Assembly (NCBI GenBank): GCA_947501025.1
Contig: CANMUM010000013.1
Location: 1-51,100, forward strand
Direction of reading: 5' to 3'
Source: an uncultured Paracoccaceae bacterium
GTDB taxonomy: Bacteria; Pseudomonadota; Alphaproteobacteria; Rhodobacterales; Rhodobacteraceae
Length of the DNA: 51,100 bases
Below the pieces are notes generated by a model that made no database searches, had not been told where the DNA came from, and saw only the letters and a program-made list of their open reading frames with translations. The translations under genes and the position numbers were made by a program. Within the stretch, counting starts at the first letter, position 1. Every line of letters begins with the position of its first letter. Below, piece after piece: positions 16,128 through 26,353 of this stretch.

Positions 16128-17993
16128 TTATTCTCCACTTTGCGTGATTAACCGAATTTCAATTCGACGATTTTTTGCGCGTCCTTCGGCTGTGTCATTT
16201 GATGCGATCGGTTGGCTGGGGCCATAACCAGCTGAACTGAGTTCTCCAAAATCTAAGCCAGTTTCAAAGATTGCATCAAGGACAGATTTTGCTCGCCGTT
16301 CTGAGATTGATTGGTTCAATGCATTGCCGCCTTGTGAGTCCGTATGCCCTCCGACTTCAAAGCGATAATTTTTACATATAACAAGTTCATCTGCTATCTT
16401 TTGAATACTTGGGAAAGAGGTGGTTGCAATTTTTGTTGACGATTGTTCAAATTGTATTGGCCCATCAGCAAGTAAATTATTGATATTTTCAACACAGCTT
16501 GCAGGGCTAATGGCTGTGCCATCGTCGCTCATAACCTCACTAATACCAATTTCTTTTGCAATTTGGATCTCAACGATTTCTTCTTTGAGCATCTTTTCAA
16601 GACCATCGCGTATATCTTCGCTTTGAGCATCACCATTGAAAATCAACTGATCCTTCGTAAGAACCGCCTGGCCAGAGTTCATGGCTGCAATAACTTGAAT
16701 AGATGTGAATGCATTTTTCTCCCAGAATACAGGAAGCCCCTCAACGATATCGACATTAAATTTCACATTTTCTGATCCAAATTTCGCGATTGCAAAACCT
16801 TTTAAATTCTCAAGACTTGACGCGGATCCAAGTAAGCCATCAACAGAAAGCATTCCATCAAGAGTTTTTTCAAAGGTGAGCTTTAATAGTTCTCCATCAG
16901 ATTTTACGTCTTCAATTGTACGCTTGGTTGTTAATATTTCTGTCTCTAGCCCAAATCCTGTGGGCATAATTGATTTGATTTTTTTGATCTGATCCGCGCG
17001 TTCATTGTCGTCTAATTGATCTGAAACTTTGATGAGCACTTGATTGTCGTTCACCTCAACACCGAATCTATCCGCATCTGAAAACTCTAGAAGGATATCC
17101 GAAATCAATTGCCCCCATTTTTCGGTAGGTGCACCAAGGCCAAGCTTACAAGTTTCCATAGCCGTCGCTTCTAACCCTCTGAAAGCTGCACGCATGGCGA
17201 CCAAATCATCACGATCAGTCGCTGAGCATTTTGTGAGTTCTACCGTTTCATTGTCTTTCGTTAGGGCAAATTCAAATGGCGCAATCATAGGGCGGGGGCT
17301 TGAAATATTTAGCTGTAATTGAACATTTTCTGGTGCAATATCTGTAATTTTTTTACGCACATTCGCAGCAATTTCATTGGAAGAGGCCACGGCATCAATT
17401 TTTACAATACCAGGTGTTGCCGAAATTTTCACACTCGGCACTTCACCAACAACCGCACTTAAAAATTCCAATTGGTCGGCCCATGTGTCCCCTGCATCCG
17501 AAGATGTGTCTTCAACAAGGTTGAGTGTATCGAGTAAAGGTTTCGAGCGATCAAGTGCGCGATAAAGCCCAACAGGTGAGGGGTCTCTCGGCAAAAGCCC
17601 GATGATCGATGAGATGCGCTCATTTTGAACAATTTCAATACGAACTTCTGGCGCTTTAATATTTGTATCTGGTGCCGTGATCTCATTCACAATGCGCGAT
17701 ATGTTTATTTTTTTAGCCATGGCTTCGCTCACACGAACACGCGCGATTTGATCGGGGGCTTCCCCAGATAAACGTACCATTGTTCCATCAACTTTTGCAG
17801 AAACCCATCCCATGTCTTTGATCGGAATCGCGTGATCAACAACTTCGCGTGTATTATCTTCAATGCGCGTTGTGAGGTCATTTGATATAAACCAGCTAAA
17901 AGCCCCCAATAGCAGCGAAATGACAATGAGGAAAATCATTGCGGGTTTGCGCATGGCTTTTTGCTTCACATGGACGTTCATTACGGCTTTCAA
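16128..17993 (-). CDS. Inner-membrane-anchored OmpA-domain protein with BON-like repeats
   Basis: A protein of up to 621 aa. The N-terminus is Lys/Met-rich, then one hydrophobic helix (about 18-37) that looks like an uncleaved anchor. The periplasmic part contains repeated BON-like alpha/beta segments (for example VDGTMVRLSGEAPDQIARVRVSEA near 50, and further degenerate copies). The C-terminal ~115 residues are an OmpA peptidoglycan-binding domain: FEVGGHTDSQGGNALNQSISERRAKSV and AKNRRIEIRL. It probably links the inner membrane to peptidoglycan. The start is uncertain: TTG 17993, ATG 17981 and ATG 17954 are in frame and none has a strong ribosome binding site. The downstream coiled-coil gene is three bases away. 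Function beyond wall binding is unknown. Confidence 0.8.
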   Translation of the reverse strand: MKAVMNVHVKQKAMRKPAMIFLIVISLLLGAFSWFISNDLTTRIEDNTREVVDHAIPIKDMGWVSAKVDGTMVRLSGEAPDQIARVRVSEAMAKKINISRIVNEITAPDTNIKAPEVRIEIVQNERISSIIGLLPRDPSPVGLYRALDRSKPLLDTLNLVEDTSSDAGDTWADQLEFLSAVVGEVPSVKISATPGIVKIDAVASSNEIAANVRKKITDIAPENVQLQLNISSPRPMIAPFEFALTKDNETVELTKCSATDRDDLVAMRAAFRGLEATAMETCKLGLGAPTEKWGQLISDILLEFSDADRFGVEVNDNQVLIKVSDQLDDNERADQIKKIKSIMPTGFGLETEILTTKRTIEDVKSDGELLKLTFEKTLDGMLSVDGLLGSASSLENLKGFAIAKFGSENVKFNVDIVEGLPVFWEKNAFTSIQVIAAMNSGQAVLTKDQLIFNGDAQSEDIRDGLEKMLKEEIVEIQIAKEIGISEVMSDDGTAISPASCVENINNLLADGPIQFEQSSTKIATTSFPSIQKIADELVICKNYRFEVGGHTDSQGGNALNQSISERRAKSVLDAIFETGLDFGELSSAGYGPSQPIASNDTAEGRAKNRRIEIRLITQSGE

Positions 17994-18082
17994 TCGTTAA
18001 TTTAGCTTCACGGATAGGTTAGTTTTTGAAGAAATACAACATATCTTAGGGCAAATTTGCCCATGCGCAATTTTTTACCACT

Positions 18083-19015
18083 TTATGAAATCAGATAGGC
18101 GATGAACCAAAGGCCAGCGCAAATGCGCCCAGCTGTCACATTCTGCCGAAAGATTTTGAGGCACATTTGGCCGTTTTTTGTATCAAGATAAAAAAGCTGA
18201 ACGGCTAAAGCCGCAAAGAAGATCGCAAGCCCAATATAAATAAGCGGTAAAGAAACGCCAAGGCTATTCACGACAGCAAAAAGAGACAGTCCAAAACTTA
18301 TAGTTAAGAATATGGCAAGGACTCGCTTTGGATGATCACCGAGGGCGCGTGCGGATGATTTCACGCCAATGAATGCGTCATCTTCTACATCTTGATAAGC
18401 ATAAATCGTATCGTAAAATAATGTCCAGAAAATCATGGCTATATATAAGGCCAGTGCTGCAATAGAAATTTCACCTGTTATTTGCATCCATGCCGTAAGC
18501 ACTCCCCAATTAAAGCATAGCCCCAGTACAAGTTGTGGCCAATTGGTGAAGCGTTTCGCAAACGGATAGGCCGCCACGATCATAAGGGCGCTGAGCGTTA
18601 GGAAAATCACAGATATATCAAAGGTCAGAAGCCCAACCGCCGCTATGGCCATCTGTATAAACATCCAAATTAAGGCAGAACGAACACTCACTTGCCCAGA
18701 AGGGATTGGCCGAGATTTTGTGCGCTCAACCTGCGCGTCTATTTTACGATCAACGATGTCATTCCATGTGCAACCCGCGCCGCGCATCAGCCATGACCCA
18801 AGCGCGCAAACAATGATCACATGAGCTAGCTGATAAAAACTCGCATTTGATGAAGCCGCAGCCAGAATTGCTCCAAAAACACATGGTAGAAATAGCAACC
18901 ATGCGCCAACAGGCCGATCAAGCCTTGAAAGCCGCAAATAAGGGCGCATTTTTATGGGCGCATAAATATCGACCCATGATCCCGCAATCGCATCTTGGAC
19001 TTTGACATCTTTCAC
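18083..19015 (-). CDS. ubiA: 4-hydroxybenzoate polyprenyltransferase, UbiA
   Basis: A 310-aa integral-membrane prenyltransferase that attaches the polyprenyl tail to 4-hydroxybenzoate in ubiquinone synthesis. The two Asp-rich Mg-diphosphate sites are present: NDIVDRKIDAQVERTKSRPI and YDTIYAYQDVEDD. About eight or nine TM helices are predicted by eye. The start is GTG 19015 with AGGAG seven bases upstream. It is divergent from rsmE with only 31 bases between start codons, so their promoters must overlap or lie inside the neighbouring genes. Confidence 0.93.
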   Translation of the reverse strand: MKDVKVQDAIAGSWVDIYAPIKMRPYLRLSRLDRPVGAWLLFLPCVFGAILAAASSNASFYQLAHVIIVCALGSWLMRGAGCTWNDIVDRKIDAQVERTKSRPIPSGQVSVRSALIWMFIQMAIAAVGLLTFDISVIFLTLSALMIVAAYPFAKRFTNWPQLVLGLCFNWGVLTAWMQITGEISIAALALYIAMIFWTLFYDTIYAYQDVEDDAFIGVKSSARALGDHPKRVLAIFLTISFGLSLFAVVNSLGVSLPLIYIGLAIFFAALAVQLFYLDTKNGQMCLKIFRQNVTAGRICAGLWFIAYLIS

Positions 19016-19046
19016 GCTATTCTCCTGAACAAACTTTGGAGGCTTT

Positions 19047-19763
19047 ATGGCAAAACCTAGGCTTTATGTCGAGACGGCGCTCGAACTTGGCATGACAATT
19101 GCAATTGACGCTGATGCCCATCACTATATTTCGCGTGTGATGCGTATGAAAGCGGGTGCTATTGTTGAATTGTTCAATGGCAAAGGTGATGGTTTTGACG
19201 CGGAGATTTTGAGTTCCAATAAACGCGCAACGCAGTTAAAAGTTGTGGCTATGGCAACACCATTTCAAATGCCACCCAATCTTACCCTTGCTTTTGCGCC
19301 TATAAAAAAAGCTCGCACTGATTTTGTTATCGAAAAGGCAACGGAGCTTGGCGTGAGATCTATTCAACCGATTATAACCCAATACACGAATTCAGATCGC
19401 ATCCGTCTTGATAAACTTAAAAAATACGCCATTGAGGCAGCCGAACAATGCGGCGGTACATTTGTGCCAGAGGTTTGCGAGCCACAAAGCTTTGCAGATT
19501 TCTTGAATAGTGATAACGGCCAGCTTCTCTTTTGTGATGAAACTGCCGATAAGGGCGAGGGGGCAGATAGATTTTCCTCAACGAAAGCGGATGCGTGGAC
19601 GATTGTCATCGGCCCTGAAGGAGGATTCTCTCCAAGCGAAGGTCAAGAGCTTATCGATGCAGTTGCGCTTCGTATTTCCCTTGGCCCCCGTATTTTGCGC
19701 GCTGATACCGCTGTGGTTTCCGCAATTACGCTATGGCAAAGCGTGCATGGGGATTGGAAGTGA
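19047..19763 (+). CDS. rsmE: 16S rRNA (uracil1498-N3)-methyltransferase, RsmE
   Basis: A 238-aa SPOUT methyltransferase that methylates U1498 of 16S rRNA. The N-terminal PUA-like part has HHYISRVMRMKAGAIVELFNGKG. The knotted SAM site shows KATELGVRSIQPI, IGPEGGFSPSEG and SLGPRILRADTA, all typical of RsmE. GGAGG lies before ATG 19047. The last codons overlap the start of rnhB. Cytoplasmic. Confidence 0.95.
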   Translation: MAKPRLYVETALELGMTIAIDADAHHYISRVMRMKAGAIVELFNGKGDGFDAEILSSNKRATQLKVVAMATPFQMPPNLTLAFAPIKKARTDFVIEKATELGVRSIQPIITQYTNSDRIRLDKLKKYAIEAAEQCGGTFVPEVCEPQSFADFLNSDNGQLLFCDETADKGEGADRFSSTKADAWTIVIGPEGGFSPSEGQELIDAVALRISLGPRILRADTAVVSAITLWQSVHGDWK

Positions 19764-20329
19764 GCAATTTATACAAAATTTGCGGTGTCGATGAGGTTGG
19801 CCGTGGACCATGGGCGGGGCCCGTCATTGCAGCGGCTGTGATATTGCCCGATGATTTCTCGCATATTGATTTGCGCGATAGCAAAAAAATGTCGGCAAAA
19901 GCCCGTGCAAAATCTGATTTGCAAATTCGAGAATGTGCAGTTTTTGCATTTGGGGGTGCGAGCGTGGGTGAAATTGACAAGTTAAATATTCGAATGGCGA
20001 CCCATCTTGCGATGCGACGAGCTGTTTTGGCTCTCAAAGAAGTCCCTCATCATATCGATATTGATGGTCGAGATGTGCCAGCTGAGCTTCCAGCGCCTGC
20101 AACGCCAATCATTAAAGGTGATGCGACGCATCCTCATATAGCTGCTGCATCCATAATCGCGAAAGAACTCCGAGATCGTCTGATGGGGTCGCTTGCTTTG
20201 CGCCATCCCCATTATGGATGGGAAACAAATGCGGGTTATGGCACCAAGGCGCATCAAACAGGTCTTGCTCACAATGGAATTTGTGCTCATCACCGCCTGA
20301 GTTTTAAGCCAATCGCGCAATTTGTTTGA
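19760..20329 (+). CDS. rnhB: Ribonuclease HII, RnhB
   Basis: RNase HII cleaves RNA in RNA-DNA hybrids and removes misincorporated ribonucleotides. The catalytic motif GVDEVGRGPWAGPV at the N-terminus supplies the Asp-Glu pair, DSKKMSAKAR follows, and further metal ligands are in IDIDGRD and KGDATHPHIAAASIIAK. The C-terminal HYGWETNAGYGTKAHQTGL is family-typical. GTG 19760 overlaps the rsmE stop as GTGA and has GGGGA eight bases upstream, so it is preferred; ATG 19733 in the same frame would add nine residues inside rsmE. rnhB next to ccrM is a common arrangement in Rhodobacterales. Confidence 0.92.
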   Translation: MSNLYKICGVDEVGRGPWAGPVIAAAVILPDDFSHIDLRDSKKMSAKARAKSDLQIRECAVFAFGGASVGEIDKLNIRMATHLAMRRAVLALKEVPHHIDIDGRDVPAELPAPATPIIKGDATHPHIAAASIIAKELRDRLMGSLALRHPHYGWETNAGYGTKAHQTGLAHNGICAHHRLSFKPIAQFV

Positions 20330-20496
20330 AGATGAAATCAAATTCACGCAATCCACCCGAATAAGTCTGTCAAATTGACAAAATATTTGCGCAAGTTATG
20401 GGCGATTTACGTGCTCTTGTAATGTAATAATGCCAGATTTCATAAAAGCTGCAAAATTCGTTTTTTGGCCTCTCTATGGCTAAAGTCCCTTATTTT

Positions 20497-20512
20497 ACAC
20501 AACATATTGTGT
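20497..20512. promoter_or_regulatory. Inverted repeat in the rnhB-ccrM gap
   Basis: ACACAA (20497-20502), spacer CATA, TTGTGT (20507-20512), about 38 bases upstream of the ccrM -35 element. The left arm lies in TTTTACACA, one mismatch from a DnaA-box-like nonamer. Possible regulator site for ccrM; the binding protein is unknown. Confidence 0.3.
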
Positions 20513-20534
20513 GAACAAAATTAAATAACCTATT

Positions 20535-21728
<1,194 letters not shown>

Positions 21729-21750
21729 TTTTTCAATCCACTCAACTTTG

Positions 21751-21776
21751 GGCGGCGCTTTGCGTCGCCTTTTTTT
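21751..21776 (+). terminator. Intrinsic terminator after ccrM
   Basis: GGCGGCGC (21751-21758), loop TTT, GCGTCGCC (21762-21769) form an eight-pair stem with one G-T wobble, followed directly by seven T. It lies between the convergent ccrM and rsgA genes and acts on ccrM transcripts. Confidence 0.9.
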
Positions 21777-21785
21777 GTTGATAAT

Positions 21786-22865
21786 CTACTTTGTTTTGCG
21801 TTTTTTCGCACTTAATGCGGCTTTGACATTTTTGGTAAAGATTTTTGCATTGCGCCTTTTTTCACCATTTGAGAGCGTATTCAATTCATCTTCAGCTTTT
21901 AGCTTTTTCCAGCGTTCAAGGCGCAGTTCACCGATTTCACCTATTTCAAGAGCCTGCTGGATAGCACATCCAGGCTCAGTTTCATGTGCGCAATCATTAA
22001 ATTTGCATAAGCCAACAAGTTCTTCGATATCTTCAAATAAATCTTCAATCCCTTCGGCGGCATCGGTCAGTTGCAGCTCACGCATGCCTGGAGTGTCAAT
22101 CAACCATGCACCCGTATGCAATCTATGAAGCTCACGGTGGGTTGTTGTGTGCCGCCCTTTGCTGTCACCCTTGCGATTGCCTTGTGTGAATGCCTCTTGC
22201 GAACCAGCAAGCGTGTTGACCAATGTGGATTTTCCAACGCCTGATGATCCCATGAGCGCAATCGTTTGTCCCATTTCGCACCATTTAAGGAGCGGCGTGA
22301 CCTCGTCAATATTTTTCGTATTGATGGCTTTAACCGTTAAATCTGGCTCAAGGCTGCGTGCGAGATCAATCATCTCATCAACATCATCAACAAGGTCAAT
22401 TTTTGTCAGCAAAATTACAGGAGTTGCGCCCGCCTCATGAGCCAGAACGAGATAACGCTCAAGACGCGCGAGATTAAAATCTCCATTGCATGCCGTCATG
22501 ATAAAGACTGTGTCGACATTTGCTGCAATAAGCTGTGTTTTGTTTTCTTTCCCAGCCGCGCGGCGTTTAAACAGGCTTTTGCGATTAAGGACTTTGTGAA
22601 TACTGTTATTGTCTCCGTCTATGAGAACCCAATCACCAACTGTTGCATATTCTTCTTCGTTTTGAGCGCCATCGATATATGATGAAATCTGTCCAGTAAA
22701 ATATTGACCGTTTAAATTGGGTGCAATCACCTCAACCTCGCCGCGGTGAACAGCCATAATGCGAGCTGGTGCAAGTTGTGAATCATAATCGCTAAGCTGA
22801 GAATTGAAAAAACGGGACCAGCCGAGTTCAAGTAAATTGATTGGTAAAATAGTCATTTTATTCAC
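21786..22865 (-). CDS. rsgA: Ribosome small-subunit maturation GTPase RsgA
   Basis: A 359-aa circularly permuted GTPase that checks late 30S assembly. The order is an OB-fold (about 30-110, ending KRRAAGKENKTQLIAANVD), then G4 (TKIDL), G1 (GSSGVGKSTLVN) and G3 (DTPG), followed by a zinc finger with CKFNDCAHETEPGC. This permuted G4-G1-G3 order is diagnostic of the RsgA/YjeQ family. The likely start is GTG 22865 or ATG 22856, three codons later. It is convergent with ccrM and divergent from pntA. Confidence 0.95.
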   Translation of the reverse strand: MNKMTILPINLLELGWSRFFNSQLSDYDSQLAPARIMAVHRGEVEVIAPNLNGQYFTGQISSYIDGAQNEEEYATVGDWVLIDGDNNSIHKVLNRKSLFKRRAAGKENKTQLIAANVDTVFIMTACNGDFNLARLERYLVLAHEAGATPVILLTKIDLVDDVDEMIDLARSLEPDLTVKAINTKNIDEVTPLLKWCEMGQTIALMGSSGVGKSTLVNTLAGSQEAFTQGNRKGDSKGRHTTTHRELHRLHTGAWLIDTPGMRELQLTDAAEGIEDLFEDIEELVGLCKFNDCAHETEPGCAIQQALEIGEIGELRLERWKKLKAEDELNTLSNGEKRRNAKIFTKNVKAALSAKKRKTK

Positions 22866-22964
22866 ATATCTCAGATATTAAGCTGAAACAAATGCAAAAT
22901 ATGATCATTTTTTCTGAAAGTTTCGTCGTGAATACAGCTTTGACGCATTTACACCAGATTGGCT

Positions 22965-22992
22965 TTGTGCAAAAAATCAAGGCAATTATAAC
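22965..22992 (+). promoter_or_regulatory. Candidate pntAB promoter
   Basis: TTGTGC (22965-22970) and TATAAC (22987-22992) are 16 bases apart, about 30 bases before the pntA start. Moderate match, assigned by pattern only. The rest of the 155-base gap to rsgA shows no other feature. Confidence 0.35.
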
Positions 22993-23021
22993 AATAACAT
23001 ATCCAAAAATAGGAGGGCCCA

Positions 23022-24584
23022 ATGATAATCGGAGCACCAAAAGAAGTTTTTGCGGGTGAAGCGCGTGTCGCCTTGACCCCAGCCAGTGCGGCAGATCTTG
23101 CCAAGCTGGGCTATGAATGCGCTGTGGAAACTGGGGCGGGGTTGCTCGCTGGTTTTTCAGATGCGGATTACAAAGCTGCAGGTGTAAAGGTTCATAAAAC
23201 GGCTGCCGCTCTATTTAAAGCTGCTGACATTATCATCAAAGTGCGCGCTCCAGAAGCTGTTGAGGTTAAGCGCTTTGAAAAAGGTCAGATGCTGATCTCA
23301 TTTATCTGGCCTACGCAATCAGAAAAGCTTTTAGAACAACTCAAAAAAGCTGGCGTGACAGCGATGGCGATGGATATGGTGCCACGTATTTCTCGTGCTC
23401 AAAAAATGGACGCATTGTCATCAATGGCCAATATTGCGGGTTATCGCGCGGTGATTGAAGCGGGCAATAATTTTGGTCGGTTCTTCACAGGACAAGTGAC
23501 CGCTGCTGGAAAAATACCACCTGCCAAAGTTCTCATCGTTGGCGCTGGTGTTGCGGGACTTGCTGCAATTGGCACGGCCACGTCACTTGGCGCGATGACT
23601 TATGCCTTTGATGTGCGCCCTGAAGTTGCTGAACAAATCGAAAGCATGGGCGCAGAATTTGTGTTCCTAGATTTTGATGAAGCTGATGCGCAAGACGGTG
23701 CAGAAACAGGCGGTTATGCCGCTCCATCAAGCCCCGAGTTCCGTGAAAAACAACTTGAGAAATTCCGCGAACTTGCACCAGAAATGGACATTGTTATTAC
23801 CACGGCTCTGATCCCTGGGCGCGATGCACCAAAATTGTGGCTCAAAGACATGGTCGAGATGATGAAATCTGGTTCGGTTGTTATTGACCTTGCTGCAGAA
23901 AAGGGCGGCAATTGTGATTTGACGGTTATGGATGAAAAAGTTGTGTCGGGTAATGGCGTGACCATTGTAGGCTACACCGATTTCCCATCACGTATGGCCA
24001 CTCAAAGCTCGACACTTTATGCGACAAATATACGCCATATGATGACCGATTTGACACCTGAAAAAGATGGCAAGCCAAAGGTGAATATGGAAGATGACGT
24101 CATTCGTGGTGCCACTGTGACGCATGAAGGCGAGATCACTTTCCCGCCGCCGCCGCCAAAAATTAAAGCCATTGCAGCGAAGCCAAAAGCGGCTGTTGTT
24201 GAAGTGGAACCTATTGATCCAGTAGCTGTTGAAAAGGCTAAAGGCAAAAAACAGATCATGATCCTTGCGCTTGCGTCAATCGCGCTTTTGTGGATTGGTT
24301 CTGTGGCTCCCGCAGAGTTCTTCCAGCACTTCATGGTTTTCGTACTTGCATGTTTTGTGGGTTTCCAAGTGATTTGGAATGTTGCACATTCTTTACACAC
24401 TCCTTTGATGGCGATTACAAATGCGATTTCGTCAATCGTCATCGTCGGTGCGCTTTTGCAAACGGGTGATACAGGATTTTTCATTAAGCTTTTCGCAGCC
24501 TTGAGTGTTTTGATGACAAGCATCAACATTTTCGGCGGCTTTGCGGTTACGCGCCGCATGCTCAACATGTTCCAACGTAGTTAA
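23022..24584 (+). CDS. pntA: NAD(P) transhydrogenase subunit alpha, PntA
   Basis: A 520-aa subunit of the proton-translocating transhydrogenase, which uses the proton-motive force to make NADPH from NADH and NADP. Domain I (1 to ~380) resembles alanine dehydrogenase, with the NAD site [18 protein letters not shown] Pro/Ala/Lys linker (about 375-405) leads to about four TM helices (410-515) of domain II. The undivided alpha chain is the E. coli-type arrangement, not the split PntAA/PntAB form of some alphaproteobacteria. The ribosome binding site AGGAGGG lies before ATG 23022. pntB starts 11 bases downstream. Confidence 0.95.
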   Translation: MIIGAPKEVFAGEARVALTPASAADLAKLGYECAVETGAGLLAGFSDADYKAAGVKVHKTAAALFKAADIIIKVRAPEAVEVKRFEKGQMLISFIWPTQSEKLLEQLKKAGVTAMAMDMVPRISRAQKMDALSSMANIAGYRAVIEAGNNFGRFFTGQVTAAGKIPPAKVLIVGAGVAGLAAIGTATSLGAMTYAFDVRPEVAEQIESMGAEFVFLDFDEADAQDGAETGGYAAPSSPEFREKQLEKFRELAPEMDIVITTALIPGRDAPKLWLKDMVEMMKSGSVVIDLAAEKGGNCDLTVMDEKVVSGNGVTIVGYTDFPSRMATQSSTLYATNIRHMMTDLTPEKDGKPKVNMEDDVIRGATVTHEGEITFPPPPPKIKAIAAKPKAAVVEVEPIDPVAVEKAKGKKQIMILALASIALLWIGSVAPAEFFQHFMVFVLACFVGFQVIWNVAHSLHTPLMAITNAISSIVIVGALLQTGDTGFFIKLFAALSVLMTSINIFGGFAVTRRMLNMFQRS

Positions 24585-24595
24585 GGAGAAAACAA

Positions 24596-25954
24596 ATGGA
24601 TACTGCATTATATATTATCGCGGGCGTTTTGTTCATCCTTTCTTTGGGTGGGCTGAGCAATCAAGAAAGCGCTAAGCGCTCAATTTGGTACGGCATTGTG
24701 GGGATGGGGCTTGCTGTTTTGGCAACCTTTATGTCTGGACATGTAAACCTATGGATCACAATTCCACTTATTGCTGTTGGTGCTGTCATCGGGCTTTTCT
24801 TAGCACGCAAAGTTGAAATGACAGAGATGCCTCAACTCGTTGCGGCGATGCACTCACTTGTGGGGCTTGTTGCTGTTTTCATCGGCATTAATTCGCATCT
24901 TCATGGCATTGCTCATTTAGAAGGCGTTGAGATTGCCATTCACCAAATCGAGATTTTCTTAGGTGTATTTATCGGTGCGATCACCTTCACAGGTTCAATT
25001 GTTGCCTATGGTAAGCTATCAGGAATGATCGGATCGAAAGCTCTCACGCTCCCAGGGCGTCATATTCTCAATGCGGGCGCTATTGTTGTGTCGGTTCTTC
25101 TTATGATTGCCTATATGAAATCGGGTGCGATGTTCCCGCTTATCATTATGACATTGATCGCGGGCGCACTTGGTGCACATCTTGTTTGGGCAATTGGTGG
25201 CGCGGATATGCCTGTTGTGGTGTCGATGCTGAATTCTTATTCAGGTTGGGCTGCCGCAGCCACGGGCTTCTTGCTCGGCAATGATGTGTTGATTGTGGTG
25301 GGTGCCCTTGTGGGTTCATCTGGCGCAATTTTGTCATTCATCATGTGCAAGGCGATGAACCGTTCGTTCATATCCGTTATTCTCGGTGGTTTTGGTAATG
25401 TCGCTTCAACTCAGGGCGAGATTGATGGTGAGCAAGTTGCTATCGATGCGGATGGTGTCGCAGCAGCATTGAAGGACGCTGATAGTGTTGTGATTGTTCC
25501 AGGATATGGCATGGCCGTTGCGCAAGCTCAACAAGGAGTTGCGGAACTGACACGTCGCCTTCGTGCTAAAGGAAAAAATGTACGTTTTGCCATACATCCT
25601 GTTGCGGGTCGTTTGCCGGGTCATATGAATGTTCTATTGGCCGAAGCGAAGGTGCCATATGACATCGTTCTTGAAATGGATGAGATTAATGATGATTTTC
25701 CAGATACAGACGTGGTGATGGTGATTGGTTCAAATGATATTGTGAACCCTGCCGCTCAAGAAGATCCTGGCTCACCAATTGCGGGTATGCCTGTTCTTGA
25801 GGTATGGAAAGCTAAGCAAGTGTTTGTATCAAAACGCGGCCAAGGCTCTGGCTATTCAGGCATTGAGAACCCGTTATTTTACAAAGAAAATACACGAATG
25901 TTTTATGGCGATGCGAAGGCATCTCTTGATCAACTTCTCAATATGATTTCGTAA
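24596..25954 (+). CDS. pntB: NAD(P) transhydrogenase subunit beta, PntB
   Basis: A 452-aa partner of PntA. About eight TM helices (1 to ~255) form the membrane domain with PntA, and the C-terminal NADP-binding domain III (about 275-452) shows [15 protein letters not shown], the unusual NADP fold, and [29 protein letters not shown] is also family-typical. AAGGAG precedes ATG 24596. An intrinsic terminator follows, so pntAB is a two-gene unit. Confidence 0.95.
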   Translation: MDTALYIIAGVLFILSLGGLSNQESAKRSIWYGIVGMGLAVLATFMSGHVNLWITIPLIAVGAVIGLFLARKVEMTEMPQLVAAMHSLVGLVAVFIGINSHLHGIAHLEGVEIAIHQIEIFLGVFIGAITFTGSIVAYGKLSGMIGSKALTLPGRHILNAGAIVVSVLLMIAYMKSGAMFPLIIMTLIAGALGAHLVWAIGGADMPVVVSMLNSYSGWAAAATGFLLGNDVLIVVGALVGSSGAILSFIMCKAMNRSFISVILGGFGNVASTQGEIDGEQVAIDADGVAAALKDADSVVIVPGYGMAVAQAQQGVAELTRRLRAKGKNVRFAIHPVAGRLPGHMNVLLAEAKVPYDIVLEMDEINDDFPDTDVVMVIGSNDIVNPAAQEDPGSPIAGMPVLEVWKAKQVFVSKRGQGSGYSGIENPLFYKENTRMFYGDAKASLDQLLNMIS

Positions 25955-25960
25955 AATAAC

Positions 25961-25986
25961 AACCCGCCTAGATGGCGGGTTTTTTT
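25961..25986 (+). terminator. Intrinsic terminator after pntAB
   Basis: AACCCGCC (25961-25968), loop TAGAT, GGCGGGTT (25974-25981): a perfect eight-pair stem running into a T-tract (25980-25986). Confidence 0.93.
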
Positions 25987-26353
25987 ATGTGCCAATATCA
26001 AAAAGACAGGATCCTGACTGGTCATCGATAAGATACAAAAACAATCATAACCGATTGGATATGATGGGGTAGCTTATATATGCCATATGCGAGGCTTGTA
26101 CCGATACCGTTCGGAAGACAGTTCCATTAAGGCTCGTTATCAATGCCGTGCATTACATTGGCTCTCCTGAGTTAGCGTATTGTGTTGATGCTTATGACGC
26201 ATTGAGAGTGAACTATGTTTATGGAGATATACGATTATGAATTAAATTGCTCAAATCATAACACGAAAATCACGTATTGCGCAGTGACTATCAAATATGC
26301 ATACTCAATTTATAAAGAGAGAATAGGCCGATGATTTAAGGGAGAATTGATCA
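25987..26353. other. Intergenic region between pntAB terminator and the aminotransferase pair
   Basis: A 367-base stretch. The only structure seen is a plus-strand frame of 55 codons plus stop (26073-26240) with no ATG near its beginning and no recognisable family, so I do not call it a gene. The last bases hold GGGAGA, the ribosome binding site of the gene at 26354. A promoter for that gene must lie here, but I see no convincing pair. Confidence 0.5.

Noticed and set aside
26073-26240. Open frame upstream of the taurine-type aminotransferase
   Set aside because: No start codon near its beginning, no family, and 56 codons can be open by chance.
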